A DNA stretch of 64,000 nucleotides from contig CAKUHB010000009.1 in NCBI GenBank assembly GCA_934655875.1, positions 1 to 64,000 on the forward strand, read 5' to 3'. Below, one piece after another: positions 61,451 through 64,000 of the stretch. Below the pieces are notes generated by a model. That model was not told where the DNA came from. It ran no database searches and was given only the letters and a program-made list of their open reading frames with translations. Positions within the stretch are counted from its first letter, which is position 1, and each line of letters begins with the position of its first letter. The stretch is from an uncultured Oscillospiraceae bacterium. GTDB taxonomy: Bacteria > Bacillota > Clostridia > Oscillospirales > Oscillospiraceae. Position numbers and translations under genes: made by a program.

Positions 61451-62949
61451 CCTTCCGCCTTGGGCGGCTGGCCCTCGCCTGCGGGCTTGCGGCCGCTTCC
61501 GGGGCGGCGTCTGCGGCGGCGGGGCTTCGGCGCCTGTCCGTCGGCTGCTTCGGGCTTGTCCGTCCGCTCGGGCTTGTCGGCGGCCGGCTTGCGCTCCTGC
61601 GGGGGACGCTCCTTTTTCGGGCGCTCGCGCCGGGGCTGCTCCTGCCGGGGCTGGTCGGGTCTGGCGGGCTTTTCGGCTGCTTGCTCTGCCGGACGCTCGC
61701 CGGGAGCCTTCGGCTTTCTGCCGCCGCGGCGGCGGCGACGGTTCGCGCTCTTGGCGGGATCGCCCGCACTCTGCGCCTGCGGCGGCTGCTCGCCGGTCTG
61801 CGCTTCCGGCTCGATCACAGCGACTGTGTCCGTATAAATGACCTCCGGCAGCTCCTCAAAGAAAGCCTCCTTTTTGGCCGCGGGACGCGGTCTGGACGAG
61901 ATGGGTGCAAAATCCTTCGGGATGGGCGGGTCGTTCTTGCGCGCCTTTCCGTTGCGGATGACGTAAATATCCGCATTTTTATAGCTCCCGATCGTCTCCG
62001 GGTGATCCTCCATGCGCACCTTGACGCTCTGCCGGAGCAAATTCACCTCAACGACCGTTCCGCGTCCGTCCGGCGTGTCGACGAAGGACTCCGCCTTCGG
62101 CGCGGTCTTGATCAGATCCTCATACGCTTCCTGCTCGTATTTCAGGCAGCACATGAGCCTGCCGCAGGTGCCGGATATCTTCGTCGGGTTCAGGCTCAGA
62201 TTCTGCGTTTTGGCCATCTTGATGGAGACCGGCTGGAAATCGTCGAGAAATTCCTTGCAGCAGAAGGGTCTGCCGCACACGCCGAGACCGCCGACCATCT
62301 TGGCCTTGTCCCGCACGCCGATCTGCCGCAGCTCGATCCGGGTGCGGAAAACGGACGCCAGATCCTTGACCAGCTCGCGGAAGTCCACGCGGCCCTCCGC
62401 CGTGAAGAAGAACAGGAGCTTGCTGCCGTCAAAGGCACACTCCGCCGAGACGAGCTGCATCTCCAGCCCGTGCGCGGCGATCTTCTGCTGGCAGACCTCA
62501 AAGGCACGCTTCTCCTTCTCCTGATTGTCCGCGTTGACGCGCTCATCCTGCGCCGTCGCCACGCGCAGAACCTTGCGCAGCGGCAGAACCAGCTCCCGCT
62601 GCGAAACCTCGTGGCAGCCGGACGCACACGTACCAAATTCGTCGCCGCGGGCCGTATCGATGATGACGTGCATCCCGGCGGTGAGCGTCATGCCGTCCGG
62701 GTCAAAGAAATAGGACTTTGCATTGTTCCGGAAGCGGATATCCACGACCGTGACCGGCTGCGGCTGGCTGTCCGGCTGCGGCTCGTCTGCGGGCTGCGCG
62801 GGTTCAGCTTCCTCCGCCTTTTCGGATGTATCGGGCTGCGGCTGCTGCGGCAGCTCCTCCGGCTGCCGGATCTCTTCGGCGGCCTGCGCTTCCGCTTCCT
62901 GTGCAGGCTCCTGCTGCTCCAGAACGGATTCGGGTGTCAATTCTTGCAT
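61447..62949 (-). CDS. PSP1/YaaT-family protein, RicT-like
   Basis: The 500-aa protein has an N-terminal Glu/Gln/Ala-rich segment (about 1-75), a PSP1 domain (about 80-330) and a very basic Pro/Arg/Lys-rich tail (about 375-500). The domain keeps Cys groups VCGRPFCCKEF and ISGTCGRLMCCLKYE. In Bacillus RicT these Cys bind iron-sulfur clusters and the protein aids RNA processing with RNase Y. Neighbouring holB is the usual Firmicute context. The basic tail is longer than in Bacillus and could bind RNA. ATG 62949 follows GGAGAG; a TTG at 62961 is less likely. Confidence 0.87.
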   Translation of the reverse strand: MQELTPESVLEQQEPAQEAEAQAAEEIRQPEELPQQPQPDTSEKAEEAEPAQPADEPQPDSQPQPVTVVDIRFRNNAKSYFFDPDGMTLTAGMHVIIDTARGDEFGTCASGCHEVSQRELVLPLRKVLRVATAQDERVNADNQEKEKRAFEVCQQKIAAHGLEMQLVSAECAFDGSKLLFFFTAEGRVDFRELVKDLASVFRTRIELRQIGVRDKAKMVGGLGVCGRPFCCKEFLDDFQPVSIKMAKTQNLSLNPTKISGTCGRLMCCLKYEQEAYEDLIKTAPKAESFVDTPDGRGTVVEVNLLRQSVKVRMEDHPETIGSYKNADIYVIRNGKARKNDPPIPKDFAPISSRPRPAAKKEAFFEELPEVIYTDTVAVIEPEAQTGEQPPQAQSAGDPAKSANRRRRRGGRKPKAPGERPAEQAAEKPARPDQPRQEQPRRERPKKERPPQERKPAADKPERTDKPEAADGQAPKPRRRRRRPGSGRKPAGEGQPPKAEG

Positions 62950-62995
62950 GGTTCTCTCCAATCTGCCGCACGCGGCGGCAAGGTAAAATCTTGAT

Positions 62996-63949
62996 TCAGC
63001 GAAGCTTCATCGCCAGCCAGCCGATCACAGCGCCGGCCGACGCATTCGCGTCCAGACTGTCGATGGCCGTCTGTAGATCGCAGGCCGCCTGTAAAAGCTC
63101 CGCGCCGGAGCGGCTGGCCACCATCTGCGCGGCGCTCTGCATCGCGGTATCCAGCCCGCTGCGCTGCTCCATCGCGGCACAGACGCTCTCGCGCAGCTGC
63201 CGCAGCACCTGCGTCAGCTGCTCGCGCTTGTATTTTTCCATCGGCAGCAGCGCGCGCAGCAGCGCCATCCGGTCGCGTGCGGCATAGGCCGCCGCAAGTC
63301 CGGCCACAGCCGGGTCTTCCTCGGTCTGCAAAAGCGTCAGTGCCTGCCCCAGAAAGCCTCCCGCGCGCAGATAGGCCGCGCGCAGCGTATTTTGCGGTTT
63401 CTCCGGACAGCGCGCCTGCAAAAATGCGAGCGCTTCCGGCTCTTCGACCGGCCCCAGCTGCAATTCGGCGCAGCGGCTGCGGATCGTCGGCAGCAGCCGC
63501 TCCGCGCTCGTCGTCAGGATCAGAAACGCACCGTAATCCGGCGGCTCCTCCAGGATCTTCAGAAGCGCGTTCTGCGCGCTCTCGTTCATATCCTGCCCGC
63601 GCGGAATGATATAAATTTTGCGCAGGCCCTCGTTTGGCCGGATGAACATGTCGCTTCTGGCCGCGCGGATCGGGTCGACAGTCATGGCCTTATGCTCGGT
63701 GTCGTCGACGGTGATGATATCGGGATGGATGCCCGCGAGCGCCTTCCGGCAGCCCGAGCAGACGCCGCACGGGACGGTTCTTTTCTCTCCGGTGCACTCC
63801 ATCGCGGCGCTTAAAAGCCGGGCGAGCGTATGCCGTCCGGAGCCTTCCGGCCCGCAGATCAGGTAACTGTGCGCCACACGGCCGCTGGCAAACGCACCGG
63901 TCAGCCGCCGCTTGATCGCGTCGTTGCCCAGAAATCCGGTAAAATCCAT
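62996..63949 (-). CDS. holB: DNA polymerase III subunit delta-prime
   Basis: The 317-aa clamp-loader subunit has a modified Walker A GPEGSGRHTLA (Arg for Lys, usual in delta-prime), a zinc module C-x8-C-x2-C-x2-C (CTGEKRTVPCGVCSGC), and the SRC motif in TIRSRCAELQL. MNESAQNALLKILEEPP is characteristic. I chose ATG 63949 after AAAGGA; TTG 63973 is an alternative. Upstream, TATACT-like sequence at the window edge could be its -10 box. Confidence 0.92.
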   Translation of the reverse strand: MDFTGFLGNDAIKRRLTGAFASGRVAHSYLICGPEGSGRHTLARLLSAAMECTGEKRTVPCGVCSGCRKALAGIHPDIITVDDTEHKAMTVDPIRAARSDMFIRPNEGLRKIYIIPRGQDMNESAQNALLKILEEPPDYGAFLILTTSAERLLPTIRSRCAELQLGPVEEPEALAFLQARCPEKPQNTLRAAYLRAGGFLGQALTLLQTEEDPAVAGLAAAYAARDRMALLRALLPMEKYKREQLTQVLRQLRESVCAAMEQRSGLDTAMQSAAQMVASRSGAELLQAACDLQTAIDSLDANASAGAVIGWLAMKLR

Positions 63950-64000
63950 GCTCTGCGTTCCTTTCCCGGCCAATACTTCGCCTGATAGTATAGTATAACA

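Overview
The window looks like a chromosome segment of a GC-rich, endospore-forming, anaerobic gut-type Firmicute, most likely Oscillospiraceae/Ruminococcaceae. Supporting signs are strong AGGAGG ribosome sites, a spoIIGA-sigE pair, rex, the clostridial ssnA-ygfK pair, an atp operon next to a LysR regulator, SLH surface proteins, and a MITE-like palindromic repeat of a kind I recall from this group. No sequence search was run; species is not assigned.

Layout. 1-10.9 kb (minus strand) is a nine-gene catabolic operon. In transcription order it holds a class III aminotransferase, an M24 peptidase-fold enzyme, a ribose-type ABC importer (binding protein, permease, double ATPase), a gluconate-5-dehydrogenase-like SDR, a second M24 enzyme, a PfkB (KDG-type) kinase and 6-phosphogluconate dehydrogenase. 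It starts at a near-perfect sigma-A promoter overlapped by a nested palindrome and faces a divergent GntR/FCD regulator (11.1 kb). The set suggests import and breakdown of a nitrogen-containing sugar-acid compound that drains into hexonate and pentose phosphate metabolism.

12.0-25.8 kb (plus strand) is the most unusual part: one tightly packed operon bounded by terminators. It encodes a small ribbon-helix-helix protein, three tandem paralogues of about 940-1070 aa, an SPFH/flotillin-like protein with seven zinc ribbons, a soluble zinc-ribbon/RCC1 protein and a four-helix membrane protein. Each large paralogue has an N-terminal zinc ribbon, a TIR domain with the WxxxE catalytic-type motif, a coiled coil, one transmembrane helix, short helical repeats and a C-terminal array of RCC1-like repeats. 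By the positive-inside rule the TIR is cytosolic and the RCC1 array is outside, so the proteins resemble transmembrane Toll-like receptors. I regard this as the candidate undescribed system.

25.9-31.4 kb holds a VWA-lipase-SLH surface protein, a TfoX-N protein and a LysR regulator. 31.5-38.0 kb is the F1Fo ATP synthase operon. It has no separate atpH; instead the C-terminal domain of subunit delta appears fused to the front of subunit alpha. Subunit c carries a signal-peptide-like extension. 38.1-38.9 kb holds a probable cobalamin riboswitch with a terminator, followed only by a 37-codon ORF. 38.9-45.8 kb (minus) is an MMPL/RND exporter and a large GLUG-repeat membrane protein.

45.9-46.4 kb is a noncoding array of hairpin modules next to tRNA-Leu(CAA). 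Then come rex, sigE, spoIIGA, a DUF951 protein, an S1-domain protein, rarA and nth. 52.2-56.8 kb is ssnA-ygfK behind a leader with an intrinsic terminator. 57-60.5 kb (minus) is icd and an aconitase-family gene. The right end carries a pseudouridine synthase, ricT-like and holB.
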